Of a stretch of 64,000 bases of DNA, positions 53,709-62,700 are shown piece by piece. The translations under genes were made by a program, and so were the position numbers. The stretch is from NCBI RefSeq assembly GCF_001482305.1, contig NZ_LOHP01000065.1, positions 1 to 64,000 of the forward strand, read 5' to 3'. The first letter of the stretch is position 1, and each line of letters starts with the position of its first letter. This DNA comes from Leucobacter sp. G161 (GTDB lineage Bacteria > Actinomycetota > Actinomycetes > Actinomycetales > Microbacteriaceae). The notes below the pieces were generated by a model that worked only from the letters and a program-made list of their open reading frames with translations, was not told the DNA's origin and made no database searches.

Positions 53709-55145
53709 ATGACGCAGTCCGGCCCATCAAGCACACACGATGAGCTCGAGCGGGGGCTCTCCAACCGCCACCTGCAGCTCATCGCGATCGGCGGCGCGAT
53801 TGGCACAGGCCTGTTCCTCGGTTCGGGCAAGGTCATCAGCCTCACTGGCCCGTCGGTGCTGTTCATCTACGCGGTCATCGGCTGCATGATGTTCCTGCTC
53901 ATGCGCGCGCTCGGTGAGCTGCTGCTCTCAAACCTGAATTACAAGACCTTCGGCGACATCGCCAAGGACCTCATCGGCCCGTGGGCCGGTTTCTTCGTGT
54001 CGTGGACGTACTGGGTGACGTGGATCGTTATCTGCATCGCGGACATCATCGCCATCACGAGTTATGTCAACTACATCAACGCCGAGATCCCGAACTGGGT
54101 GCCCGCGCTCGTCACCGCCATCGTGCTCGTCATCCTCAACCTGCAGCCGGTGAAGTTCTTCGGCGAGTTCGAATTCTGGTTCTCGATCATCAAGATCGTC
54201 GCGATTCTCGCGCTCATCGTCACCGGAGTCATCCTGCTCGTGACCGGTTTCGAGAACCCGGACACGGGGACGAGCTCGTCGATCACGCATCTCTGGGATC
54301 ACGGCGGCCTGTTCCCGTTCGGCGCGAGCGGATTCCTGCTCGGCTTCCAGCTTGGCATCTTCTCGTTCATTGGTGTCGAGCTCATCGGCACGGCCGCCGC
54401 CGAGACCAAGGATCCGCAGCACAACCTCCCGCGCGCGATCAACTCGATTGTCGTCCGCGTCCTCATCTTCTACATCGGCGCGCTCACCGTGATCATGGCG
54501 ATCACCCCGTGGGACCAGCTCGACCCGGATCAGAGCCCCTTCGTCACAACGTTCGCCTACGCCGGCTTCGGTGCGGCGGCGTTCGCGATCAACCTCGTGG
54601 TGCTCACCTCGGCGGCATCGAGCGCAAATTCCGGGTTCTACTCAGGGACGCGCATGATGCACTCGCTCGCGCGCGACGGTCACGCACCGCGCGGCTTCGC
54701 GCTCACGGATTTGCGGGGTGTCCCCCGCCGAGCCGTGTTCTTCTCGACCGTTTTTGTGCTGTCCTCGGTACCGATCCTGCTGCTCGGCGACGGCGTCATT
54801 GAAGCGTTCACGTTCGTCACCTCGGTCGCTTCGACCTTCATTCTGTTCGTGTGGAGCATGATCGCGATCAGCTTTATCCAGTACCTGCGCCGCCACCCCG
54901 AACGGCACGCGGCATCGAGCTTCCGCACGCCACTCGCCAGGCTCACGCCGTGGGCGGTGCTCGCGTTCTTCGCGTTCATCCTCGTCACGCTGTTCCTCGC
55001 GGAGGACACGCGGCTGCCGCTACTGTTCACGCCCATCTGGTTCGCGCTGCTCGCCGTGCTCTGGCAGTTCACCAAGCGCCGCCTCGTCAAGAACGGCCAG
55101 CCTCTCACCGCCGCGGTCGACATCCCCGAGAGCGCAGGGCTGTAG
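53709..55145 (+). CDS. Amino acid permease (APC family, CycA/ProY-like)
   Basis: The 478-residue transporter has twelve hydrophobic segments and the AAT-subfamily N-terminus: GLSNRHLQLIAIGGAIGTGLFLGSGK. ELIGTAAAETKDPQHNLPRAI is the conserved loop. Closest in pattern to D-serine/D-alanine/glycine or proline permeases. A CAC-rich leader with GGGAGCC lies ahead of the ATG. The nearby alanine dehydrogenase makes alanine an attractive substrate, but this is inference. Confidence 0.9.
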   Translation: MTQSGPSSTHDELERGLSNRHLQLIAIGGAIGTGLFLGSGKVISLTGPSVLFIYAVIGCMMFLLMRALGELLLSNLNYKTFGDIAKDLIGPWAGFFVSWTYWVTWIVICIADIIAITSYVNYINAEIPNWVPALVTAIVLVILNLQPVKFFGEFEFWFSIIKIVAILALIVTGVILLVTGFENPDTGTSSSITHLWDHGGLFPFGASGFLLGFQLGIFSFIGVELIGTAAAETKDPQHNLPRAINSIVVRVLIFYIGALTVIMAITPWDQLDPDQSPFVTTFAYAGFGAAAFAINLVVLTSAASSANSGFYSGTRMMHSLARDGHAPRGFALTDLRGVPRRAVFFSTVFVLSSVPILLLGDGVIEAFTFVTSVASTFILFVWSMIAISFIQYLRRHPERHAASSFRTPLARLTPWAVLAFFAFILVTLFLAEDTRLPLLFTPIWFALLAVLWQFTKRRLVKNGQPLTAAVDIPESAGL

Positions 55146-55162
55146 CTCGCGGCAGCGCGTCG

Positions 55163-55744
55163 CTACAGGATCTCGATGCCTGCGGCGGCGAGCTCCTTGA
55201 TCGCTGCAACTGAGGTCTCCGGGGCGACGCCAGCGATGAGATCGCCCCGCACCCGCACTCGGAGACCGAGCTCGCGTGCATCGAGCGCCGAGGCGCGCAC
55301 GCAGTAGTCGGTCGCGATCCCGACAACGTCGAGCTCGGCGATGCCTGACTCGCTCAGCACCGCTGCGAGCGTGGGCCCGTCGCCGGCGATGCCCTCAAAC
55401 GCGGAGTACGCAGGCTCGCCCATCCCCTTGCGGATATGCACGTCGATGCGGTCAATATCGAGCGCCGGGTGATACTGGGCGCCCATCGTGCCACTCACAC
55501 AGTGCGCGGGCCAGGTTCCGGCGAAATCAGGATCGGTGCCCGCGGCCGCAAAATGGCCGCCGTTGTCACCCTCGGGATCGTGCCAGTCGCGCGATGCGAT
55601 AACGATCGAGTACTGTTCGGCAGCGCGCTCGTCGCGCAGCAGCTCCGTCACACCCTTCGCGACCGCCGTTCCACCCGCCACTCCAAGGGCGCCGCCCTCC
55701 GTGAAGTCGTTCTGCACATCAACAATCAGTAGCGCACGGGACAC
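55163..55744 (-). CDS. pncA: Nicotinamidase / isochorismatase-family hydrolase
   Basis: The 193-residue protein converts nicotinamide to nicotinate for NAD salvage. It has the catalytic Asp9 in LLIVDVQNDF, the Lys in IRKGMGEPAYSAFEG, and the nucleophile Cys in GIATDYCVRASALDA. Metal ligands fall in the SRDWHDP segment. The GTG at 55744 begins the conserved strand; the upstream extension of 26 residues is unlikely. It is convergent with the amino-acid permease. Confidence 0.9.
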   Translation of the reverse strand: MSRALLIVDVQNDFTEGGALGVAGGTAVAKGVTELLRDERAAEQYSIVIASRDWHDPEGDNGGHFAAAGTDPDFAGTWPAHCVSGTMGAQYHPALDIDRIDVHIRKGMGEPAYSAFEGIAGDGPTLAAVLSESGIAELDVVGIATDYCVRASALDARELGLRVRVRGDLIAGVAPETSVAAIKELAAAGIEIL

Positions 55745-55879
55745 AGCGATCCACCCCTCAATCTCCGCCGGATCGACGGCGGGTCTTGTTCGACCGGCCG
55801 ACAGCGGATCCGCTGCGACCACTCACCACCATACGCGGCGAGCGGGAGGGTTGGCCAGAGCCTGAGTGGCGGCCAGCGC

Positions 55880-56362
55880 TTAGGCCTGGCGCACCGGGTT
55901 CTGGTGGTGCGAGAAGACGATGCTCGTGCGAGTCGACGAGACAGCCGGATGCGCCGACAGGTTCTCCATCACGAAGTCGCGAACGTGATCAGAGTCACGG
56001 GCGGCCAAGTGAATAATGAAGTCCTCAACACCGCCGAGGAAAAACAGCTGCATGACCTCCGGCAACGACCGGAGTTCGTCGCTCATCTCAGCGATCCGCT
56101 GGCGCGCGCCAGATCGGACCGTCACACTCACGAGTACCTGTAGGTCGAGCCCCATCGCGCGCGGGTCGACCGCCGCGGTGAAGCCCGTGATGACGCGACG
56201 AGAGACCAGGCTGCGCACCCGAGCGATACAGGTCGACGCCGCAACGCCGACACGCTCAGCGAGCTCGGCGTTGGTCATTCGACCGTTTGCCTGCAGTTCT
56301 TCCATGATCTTGCGGTCGACCGCATCCAGATCACTTTCGGGGCGCAGATTCTTCGATTCCAT
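55880..56362 (-). CDS. Lrp/AsnC-family regulator, probably of alanine dehydrogenase
   Basis: The 160-residue protein has an N-terminal helix-turn-helix (DAVDRKIMEELQANGRMTNAELAERVGVAASTCIARVRSL) and a C-terminal RAM domain (VMQLFFLGGVEDFIIHLAARD). It is divergent from ald, the usual arrangement of the AldR-type activator/repressor of alanine dehydrogenase in actinobacteria. The amino-acid effector is probably alanine, by analogy. Confidence 0.9.
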   Translation of the reverse strand: MESKNLRPESDLDAVDRKIMEELQANGRMTNAELAERVGVAASTCIARVRSLVSRRVITGFTAAVDPRAMGLDLQVLVSVTVRSGARQRIAEMSDELRSLPEVMQLFFLGGVEDFIIHLAARDSDHVRDFVMENLSAHPAVSSTRTSIVFSHHQNPVRQA

Positions 56363-56559
56363 GCGAGAATTCCCTCTTCCACTTCGTGCGAGGTAAGCAT
56401 AACAACTGATTCCGAAGAGAATTCACCAAATCTCTGCGGATATCGAATATACTTCAATCCTATCGCGTCACATCCGCGCTTTCGACCCCTTAGCTGGGGA
56501 AGTTCTGCGGATCTCGCGATGCATACACCCACCCGTTACGCATTTATTTGGAGAAGATC
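56363..56559. promoter_or_regulatory. Divergent promoter region of the Lrp-type regulator and ald
   Basis: This 197-bp stretch is markedly more AT-rich than its surroundings, with GAATTC, GATATC and AATATAC elements, as expected for Lrp-type multi-site binding. No single perfect operator stands out. Confidence 0.45.
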
Positions 56560-57687
56560 ATGCGCGTCGGTATTCCCACCGAAATCAAGAACAACGAGAA
56601 TCGCGTCGCCATCACGCAGGCGGGCGTCTTCGAGCTCAAGCAGCGCGGGCACGAGGTCTTCGTGCAGGCTGGCGCAGGCCTGGGCTCAGCGATCACTGAC
56701 GATGAGTACGTCGCAGCTGGCGCGACCATCGTCCCTTCGGCCGACCAGGTGTGGGCTGACAGCGACATGATCCTCAAGGTCAAGGAGCCGATCCCCTCCG
56801 AGTACAGCAAGATGCGTAAGGGCCAGGTGCTCTTCACCTACCTGCACCTCGCAGCTGACAAGACCCTCTCCGAGGCAGTCGTCGACTCCGGCATCACCGC
56901 TATCGCGTACGAGACCGTGCAGCTCGCGAACCGTGGCCTGCCGCTCCTCGCCCCGATGTCTGAGGTCGCAGGTCGTCTCTCGGTCCAGGTTGGCGCGTAC
57001 TCGCTGATGAAGGCAAACGGCGGCCGCGGCATCCTCCTCGGCGGCGTCACCGCGACCCGTCGCGGCAAGGTCGTCGTCATCGGCGGCGGCGCAGCGGGCG
57101 AGCAGGCAGCACGCATCGCATACGGCATGGGCGCAGAGGTCACCGTCATCGACATCTTCATCCCCCGCCTCAAGCAGCTCGAGGACGAGTTCAGCGGTCG
57201 CATCCAGACCCGCACCTCGAACAAGCACAACATCACCGAGGCCCTCAAGGAAGCCGATCTCGTCATCGGCTCGGTCCTCATCCCAGGCGAGAAGGCACCG
57301 AAGCTCGTCACCGACGAGATGGTTGCGCAGATGAAGCCGGGCTCCGTGCTCGTCGACATCGCGATCGACCAGGGCGGCTGCTTCGAGAACTCACGCCCGA
57401 CCACGCACGACGACCCCACCTTCCCGGTGCACAACTCGATCTACTACTGCGTGGCGAACATGCCCGGCGCGGTCCCCGAGACCTCGACCGCAGCACTCAC
57501 CAACGCAACCCTCCCCTACGTCGTCGCACTCGCCGACAAGGGCTGGGTCAAGGCGCTCTCGGCAGACGAGGCACTCGCGAAGGGCCTCCACGCACACGAC
57601 GGCGTTGTGACCTTCAAGGGCGTCGTAGACGCGTTCCCCGAGCTGCCCTTCAAGGCAGTCGACGAGGTACTCGCAGCAAACGCGTAA
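56560..57687 (+). CDS. ald: Alanine dehydrogenase
   Basis: The 375-residue NAD-dependent enzyme interconverts L-alanine with pyruvate and ammonia. It starts [19 protein letters not shown], the defining N-terminal block. It has the catalytic His region [12 protein letters not shown] and the NAD loop [15 protein letters not shown], and is of normal family length. GGAGAAGATC precedes the ATG at 56560. The divergent Lrp-type gene is likely its regulator. Confidence 0.96.
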   Translation: MRVGIPTEIKNNENRVAITQAGVFELKQRGHEVFVQAGAGLGSAITDDEYVAAGATIVPSADQVWADSDMILKVKEPIPSEYSKMRKGQVLFTYLHLAADKTLSEAVVDSGITAIAYETVQLANRGLPLLAPMSEVAGRLSVQVGAYSLMKANGGRGILLGGVTATRRGKVVVIGGGAAGEQAARIAYGMGAEVTVIDIFIPRLKQLEDEFSGRIQTRTSNKHNITEALKEADLVIGSVLIPGEKAPKLVTDEMVAQMKPGSVLVDIAIDQGGCFENSRPTTHDDPTFPVHNSIYYCVANMPGAVPETSTAALTNATLPYVVALADKGWVKALSADEALAKGLHAHDGVVTFKGVVDAFPELPFKAVDEVLAANA

Positions 57688-57711
57688 TCGCACAGGAGTA
57701 CTCTGGATCCC

Positions 57712-58245
57712 ATGGATCTTAAGTTCACCTTCGGAGGGGCATCACCTGATCAGCACGATCACGGTGGCGCCCCTTCGGGCATTCCGCTGCCCTTTGCTGG
57801 CGCGGCTTCGTCCCCAGTGTCGACCTCGAGCGAGCTCGACGTCTTCGTGCGGCTCGTCACCTCACCTGAGGGTTCGACAGCGGTCGCCGAGGTCGTCACC
57901 GGAGACGGCGTCACCTACACCCGCAGCGAGGTCGAGCTCAAGCGCCCGCGCGGCGTAGGCGGGCCGCTTCCCGTTGACTCGGGCGAGACGGTAGACCCGG
58001 CCGACACGGACGCGCTCATGCGCGCCGTACGCTCGGCGATCTCCCGGGCGATCGCGGGTCTCGAAGGCCCCCTTGCCCAGGCGATCACCTCTATCGAGCT
58101 TGACGTGCCCGGAGCCGCCGCCGTAGTTGCGGCGCTCGGCGCGGGTTCCGGTCCGGTCGGCGACCGCAGCATCGCTGGCACCGTCACCGAGGCGCTCCAG
58201 GCCCGCTTCGGGGTCAACGTGGGCACCCCGATCCGCGTGAAGTAG
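57712..58245 (+). CDS. Hypothetical protein, 177 aa
   Basis: I do not recognise a family. The N-terminal third is Gly/Ser/His-rich and probably disordered. The middle (ELDVFVRLVTSPEGSTAVAEVV and GDGVTYTRSEVELKRP) looks beta-stranded, and the end is Ala/Gly-rich with two likely helices (ALMRAVRSAISRAIAG). No signal peptide, membrane segment or catalytic motif is visible. It lies 24 bp after ald in the same direction. Confidence 0.65.
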   Translation: MDLKFTFGGASPDQHDHGGAPSGIPLPFAGAASSPVSTSSELDVFVRLVTSPEGSTAVAEVVTGDGVTYTRSEVELKRPRGVGGPLPVDSGETVDPADTDALMRAVRSAISRAIAGLEGPLAQAITSIELDVPGAAAVVAALGAGSGPVGDRSIAGTVTEALQARFGVNVGTPIRVK

Positions 58246-58264
58246 GCCCCTCGGGGTCCTCCCG

Positions 58265-58354
58265 GGCCTCACCGGTCGCCTCCAGGCCTCACCGGTCGAC
58301 TCCAGGCCTCACCGGCCGACCCCGGGCCTCACCGGTCGACTCTAGGCCTCACCG
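58265..58354. repeat. 20-bp tandem repeat, about 4.5 copies
   Basis: The unit GGCCTCACCGGTCGACTCCA starts at 58265, 58285, 58305 and 58325 with one to three changes per copy, and a half copy begins at 58345. It sits just downstream of the hypothetical gene and just before a long hairpin. Confidence 0.85.
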
Positions 58355-58362
58355 TATGTGAT

Positions 58363-58410
58363 CGACGAAAGCTATGCCAGAAACCACGGTTTCGGGCATA
58401 GCTTTCGTCG
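58363..58410. terminator. Long hairpin, probable bidirectional terminator
   Basis: A 48-nt inverted repeat folds into a stem of about 21-22 bp with one mismatch and a short CACG loop (outer arms CGACGAAAGCTATGCC and its complement). It lies between convergent genes ending at 58245 and 58475. Confidence 0.75.
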
Positions 58411-58474
58411 TTCCCTGAGCTACGAGCACGCAGAGTCACGCGCAGGCCCGGCCACGCGCCCAGGCCTGCCTGCG

Positions 58475-59770
58475 TTACCCCTGCTGGAAGCGGATGATGC
58501 GGTCGAGCGCTTCCGCGACCGCTGGCTCGCCTGCCGCGTACGACAGACGGACTGCGCGGTGACCGGCGACGGGGTCGAAGTTTCCGCCGGGGACCACCGC
58601 GACATCCGCGCCTTCGAGCAGTGCACGCGCGTAGCTTGAGGAGTCAGGGTAGCGTTCGAGTTGCGGGCCGAGCTCGGAATAGTAGTAGAACGCCCCGTCT
58701 GACGGCGCAGCGGTCCCCCAGTTTAGCGAGGGAGCGGCCTCGAGAATGAGGGCGCGGGCCTTCGCAAAACCCTCGACGACGCGGTCGCGTTCGGCATAGG
58801 TCTCTGCTGAGAACGAACGCATCGCGAGCTCCTGCGCTGGCGCTGGCGGCGATAGCGCGAAGTTCGAGGCGAGCGCCTCAAACGGGGCGATCAGGTCCTC
58901 GGGCAGCAGCGCCCAGCCAAGCCGCCAGCCCGTCATGCCCCAGTACTTCGAGAACGAGTTGATGACGATCGCGTCTGCGTTGAGTTCGACGGCGCTCACG
59001 CCGCGCTGATCAGGGCCCGCCTCTGCGTACGAGATGCCGTGGTAGATCTCGTCGCTGATGAAGCGCGCACCGTGTCGTGTGCACCAGTCAACGAGCGCCT
59101 GGAGCTCGGCGCGGCCGAGCATCGTGCCGGTCGGGTTGGCGGGCGACGCGACGATGAGCCCGGCGAGGTCGCCGTGCTCCCGAACCGCGGTGTCGAGGAG
59201 TTCCGGCGTGGGCTGGTACCGGGTATCGGGGCCGGTCGCGATCTCGATAACCTCAACGCCGAGCGCCGCAAGGATGTTCTTGTATGCCGGGTAGCCGGGG
59301 CTCACGAGCGCGACGCGGTCGCCCGGGTCGAATGCGGTGAGGAACACGAGCTGGAATGCGCCCGAGGATCCCGTGGTCACGGCAACGCGGCCAGGATCCA
59401 CCTCGACGCCGTACCATTCGCGGTAGTGCCCGGCGATCGCCTCGCGCAGCGGCGTGGTGCCGAGCGGGCCCGTGTAGCCCGCGGGCTGCAGCGTGCCGGG
59501 CGCCGGGCGCGCGCTCGGCTCCCCCGCGCACAGCGAGACGACGTCGTGGCCGGCGTGCCGGCGGCGGGCGACCTCGTCGGTGATCTGCATGACCTCGAAG
59601 ACCGGGATTTCGGAGCGACGCGACGCCCCGCGCATGGGCGTGATGAGCGCTGCGGCGGCACTCTGCGAGGTGCCGTCCGACTGCAGTGCAGTATCGGGCA
59701 CCGGGGCGAGCGGCTTCGGGTCGAGTTTCATCGACGGCGGAGTCTTGAACGGGCCTGGAACCTTTACCAT
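58475..59770 (-). CDS. Pyridoxal-phosphate-dependent aminotransferase, class I/II
   Basis: The 431-residue fold-type I enzyme has the PLP Lys in NSFSKYWGMTGWRLGW, the substrate-binding ASPANPTGTML block, FISDEIYHGISY, and the carboxylate-binding Arg near RAVRLSYA at the C-terminus. About 45 residues at the N-terminus precede the conserved core. Typical of aspartate/alanine-type transaminases. The amino donor is not defined. It shares direction with the large nuclease-helicase, nine bases downstream of its stop. Confidence 0.9.
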   Translation of the reverse strand: MVKVPGPFKTPPSMKLDPKPLAPVPDTALQSDGTSQSAAAALITPMRGASRRSEIPVFEVMQITDEVARRRHAGHDVVSLCAGEPSARPAPGTLQPAGYTGPLGTTPLREAIAGHYREWYGVEVDPGRVAVTTGSSGAFQLVFLTAFDPGDRVALVSPGYPAYKNILAALGVEVIEIATGPDTRYQPTPELLDTAVREHGDLAGLIVASPANPTGTMLGRAELQALVDWCTRHGARFISDEIYHGISYAEAGPDQRGVSAVELNADAIVINSFSKYWGMTGWRLGWALLPEDLIAPFEALASNFALSPPAPAQELAMRSFSAETYAERDRVVEGFAKARALILEAAPSLNWGTAAPSDGAFYYYSELGPQLERYPDSSSYARALLEGADVAVVPGGNFDPVAGHRAVRLSYAAGEPAVAEALDRIIRFQQG

Positions 59771-59779
59771 GACTCCACG

Positions 59780-62700
59780 TTACCCGCGCTCGGTGAGTCG
59801 AAGATAGCCCGAGAGTGCGGCGAGTCCTTCGGCAGAGGTCGGCAGCCCGTCGCCGAGGCCCGGCGCGGAGAAGAGATAGCTCGACCACTGCGCCCGGCTG
59901 ATCGCCACGTTCAGGCGGTTTCGCATGAGCAGGAACTCGAGCCCGCGCGGCACGTCTTCTGGGCTGGACGCGGCAAGCGTCACGAGTGAAATAGCAGCCT
60001 CCTGCCCCTGGAATCGGTCGACCGTGCCGACGCGGACCGCGCCGAAGCCCGCGGCAGCGAGCGCCTCGGAGACGCACTCGACCTGCGCGTTGTAGGCGGC
60101 GACGACAATGATGTCGCGCTCCGTCAATGCACGTTCCACGGAGCCCCCGGCGCTGTCAGGCTCGCGGATCCAGGCGCCTGCGGCACCGTCGGGCTGCTCA
60201 GCATCGTGGTGCTGTTCGACCCCGCCGTGCTGTTCGACCCCGGCGTGCTGCTCGGCCCCGCGCGGCGAGCCGATCCCTAGGATCTCGCTCACCTTCGACA
60301 CGACCGCCGCCGCCTCCTCGGGCGAACTGGTGGAGTTTCCGTAGTGCTCGACAGACTGCCAGTGCAGCCCTGCGGCCCCGGCCCCGAGGACCTCGCGCTC
60401 TGCGGTGCTCGGGTGCGCGTGCAGCCTGCCCGCGTACGAGAGCTCGGAGACGACGTCGGCGAGCGCCGGGTGCATGCGCCGGGTCTCGGCGAGGAAGTAC
60501 CCGAGCGCCTCCGGCATGGTCTCGCGCGAGTCGAGCAGCCATGACAGCGCCGCCTGGTCGACGGGTTCGGGGTGGGAGCCCTGCGAGACCTGCGGCAGCT
60601 GCTGCTGGTCGCCGAGCAACAGCAGCCTGGTCGCGGAGACCGACGCCGCGATCGTGGGGGCGAGCGAGAACTGCCCCGCCTCGTCGATGACGAGCAGGTC
60701 GAGGCTCTTGCGGGCGAAGCGCCCCTCGTTCGAGAAGTCCCAGGCGGTACCACCGATGACGGCGCCCCGGCCGGCGAGCCCCTCGATGTAACGGGCGTGA
60801 CCGTCGCGGCCGAGCACCGTGTAGCCGGGTTCGACGGCGTCGGGGCCGACCGATCCGCCCTGCGGCACCTTCGCGACGAGCCGCGGATCGAGGCCGGCAG
60901 ACACGACCCCCTCGAGCACGTTCTCGACGACCTTGTGTGACTGCGCGACAACGCCGATGCGCCAGCCGTCACGCTCGACGAGCTGTTTGATGACGCGGGC
61001 CGCGAGATAGGTTTTGCCTGTTCCGGGCGGGCCCTGCACCGCGAGCGCCGCGTGGTCGAGTTCGCGGAGGCTCGCGAGCACCGCGCCGATCATCCGGGCG
61101 TCCTCGCTGCCGCCTGCCGCGAGCGCCTCATCCGAGTCAGGGTGCACGAGTCCGTCCCGCCCGGCGAGCCTGGGCTCGGCACGGGTAAGGAGCTCGTAGA
61201 CAGGGTCGCGGAACTCGGTGCCGAGCTGGGCGGCCGTGACAAGCGCGCTGCCCCACTCCTCGATCGCGCCCTTCTGTCGCCCGGCTGGCGGCGGCGGGCC
61301 GGGGGTCACCGCGACGGGCAGCGTGTCGAAGGGCGCCGCGTCGTTCGGGAGCTTCTCCTCGATTGTCACACCGTCAGCGTGCCGCTCGACGATGTCCACC
61401 TGCCGCGCACCGCGTGCGCCAGGTGCCCCGCCCCACTGCGGGAACGGAGCGGGATGCTCGTACAGCGCGAACATCTGCGTGCCCGGCTTCAGCGAGCTGC
61501 CGGGCGCGACGGTGCCGCGCAGCCGAACACGCCTGCGCTCGATGCGGGCACGCGGCGGCTTGTGCCAGTCCTCGAGCACCGAGCTCTCGCTCGCCTCGAC
61601 GAGCACGACATCGCGGGTGTCCGCCCACTCCTCGACGGGGTCGACGAGCCTGGCAAAGTGCGCCCACCAGAACGACTTCTGTTCGCGCTGGTGGTAGTCG
61701 ATCGCGCTCGCGGCGAGCTTCAGCGCGGTGCGCGACGCGGGATCCTCCGCGCGTTCGGCCTGCTCGAGCAGCTGCTCACCGACGCGACTGAGCTCGACCG
61801 GGCGCTCGCCGCTCGGCGGCAGCAGCTCTGGCGCGACGGGTTCGATGCCGTGCTCCCGTGCGATGCCGAGCAGCCAGTCGCGCAGCCTGAGCGTGGAGAC
61901 GCAGTCGTAACGGTTGTAATCGGCGATGTCATCGAGGCGACGCTGGCCCTCGGCGCGCGCCGCGTCGTCGCCGGATCGCAGCTGCTCGCTCGCCTCCGCG
62001 TACTCGACTACGGACTGGGATCCGCTCACGACGCCGTCCTCGGCGCGCACTTCGGCTCCCATGTAGAGCGGCTCAAGCTTCTTGATCGAGTACGAGCGGG
62101 AACCGACGCGCAGCGCCTGCTTCACAATCGGATACAGGTCGACGAGCACGTGCTCGCGGAGCAACTGATCCACCTCGGCCTCGCAGACGCCGTGTCGTGC
62201 GGCAATCGACAGCAGGTGCGTGCGCTCGTAGCTCGCGTAGTGGTAGATCCGCAGTCCCGGGTAGGCCCGGCGTCGCTCGGTGACGAGCGCGATGAAGCGT
62301 TCGAGCGCGGCCTTCTCCTCCGCGAGCGAGTGCGCCCAGATCGCGGTGAACTGCTCGTGCTCGTCGACCATGCCGAAGAGATAGTCGAGGTTCCACTTCG
62401 CGGTGCCAGCGTCGTCGGTCTCGCGATAGAACGGGTCGCCCTCGAAGTCGAAGAACAGGTCGCCGGGGTTGGGCTGCGGCAGCGCTGCGAGCGTCGCGGG
62501 GGCGACGACGCGCACGCTCGGCTGCGGCACCGATCCACCAGGAGCACCCGCCGCGACCGCCTCGCTCTCGACCTGCACTGCGGCCTGCAGCGCGACGCGC
62601 TCAAGCACGGCGCCGGTGAGGCCCGGAAGCGAGAGCGCGCCGCGTTCAATCTCGGGGAGCGCGGCGGCGACCGCATCGATGGTCTCGAGGCCCGCGGCCA

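Noticed and set aside
58265-58354. Possible CRISPR array
   Set aside because: The units are contiguous 20-bp tandem copies without spacers, and no cas gene is nearby.
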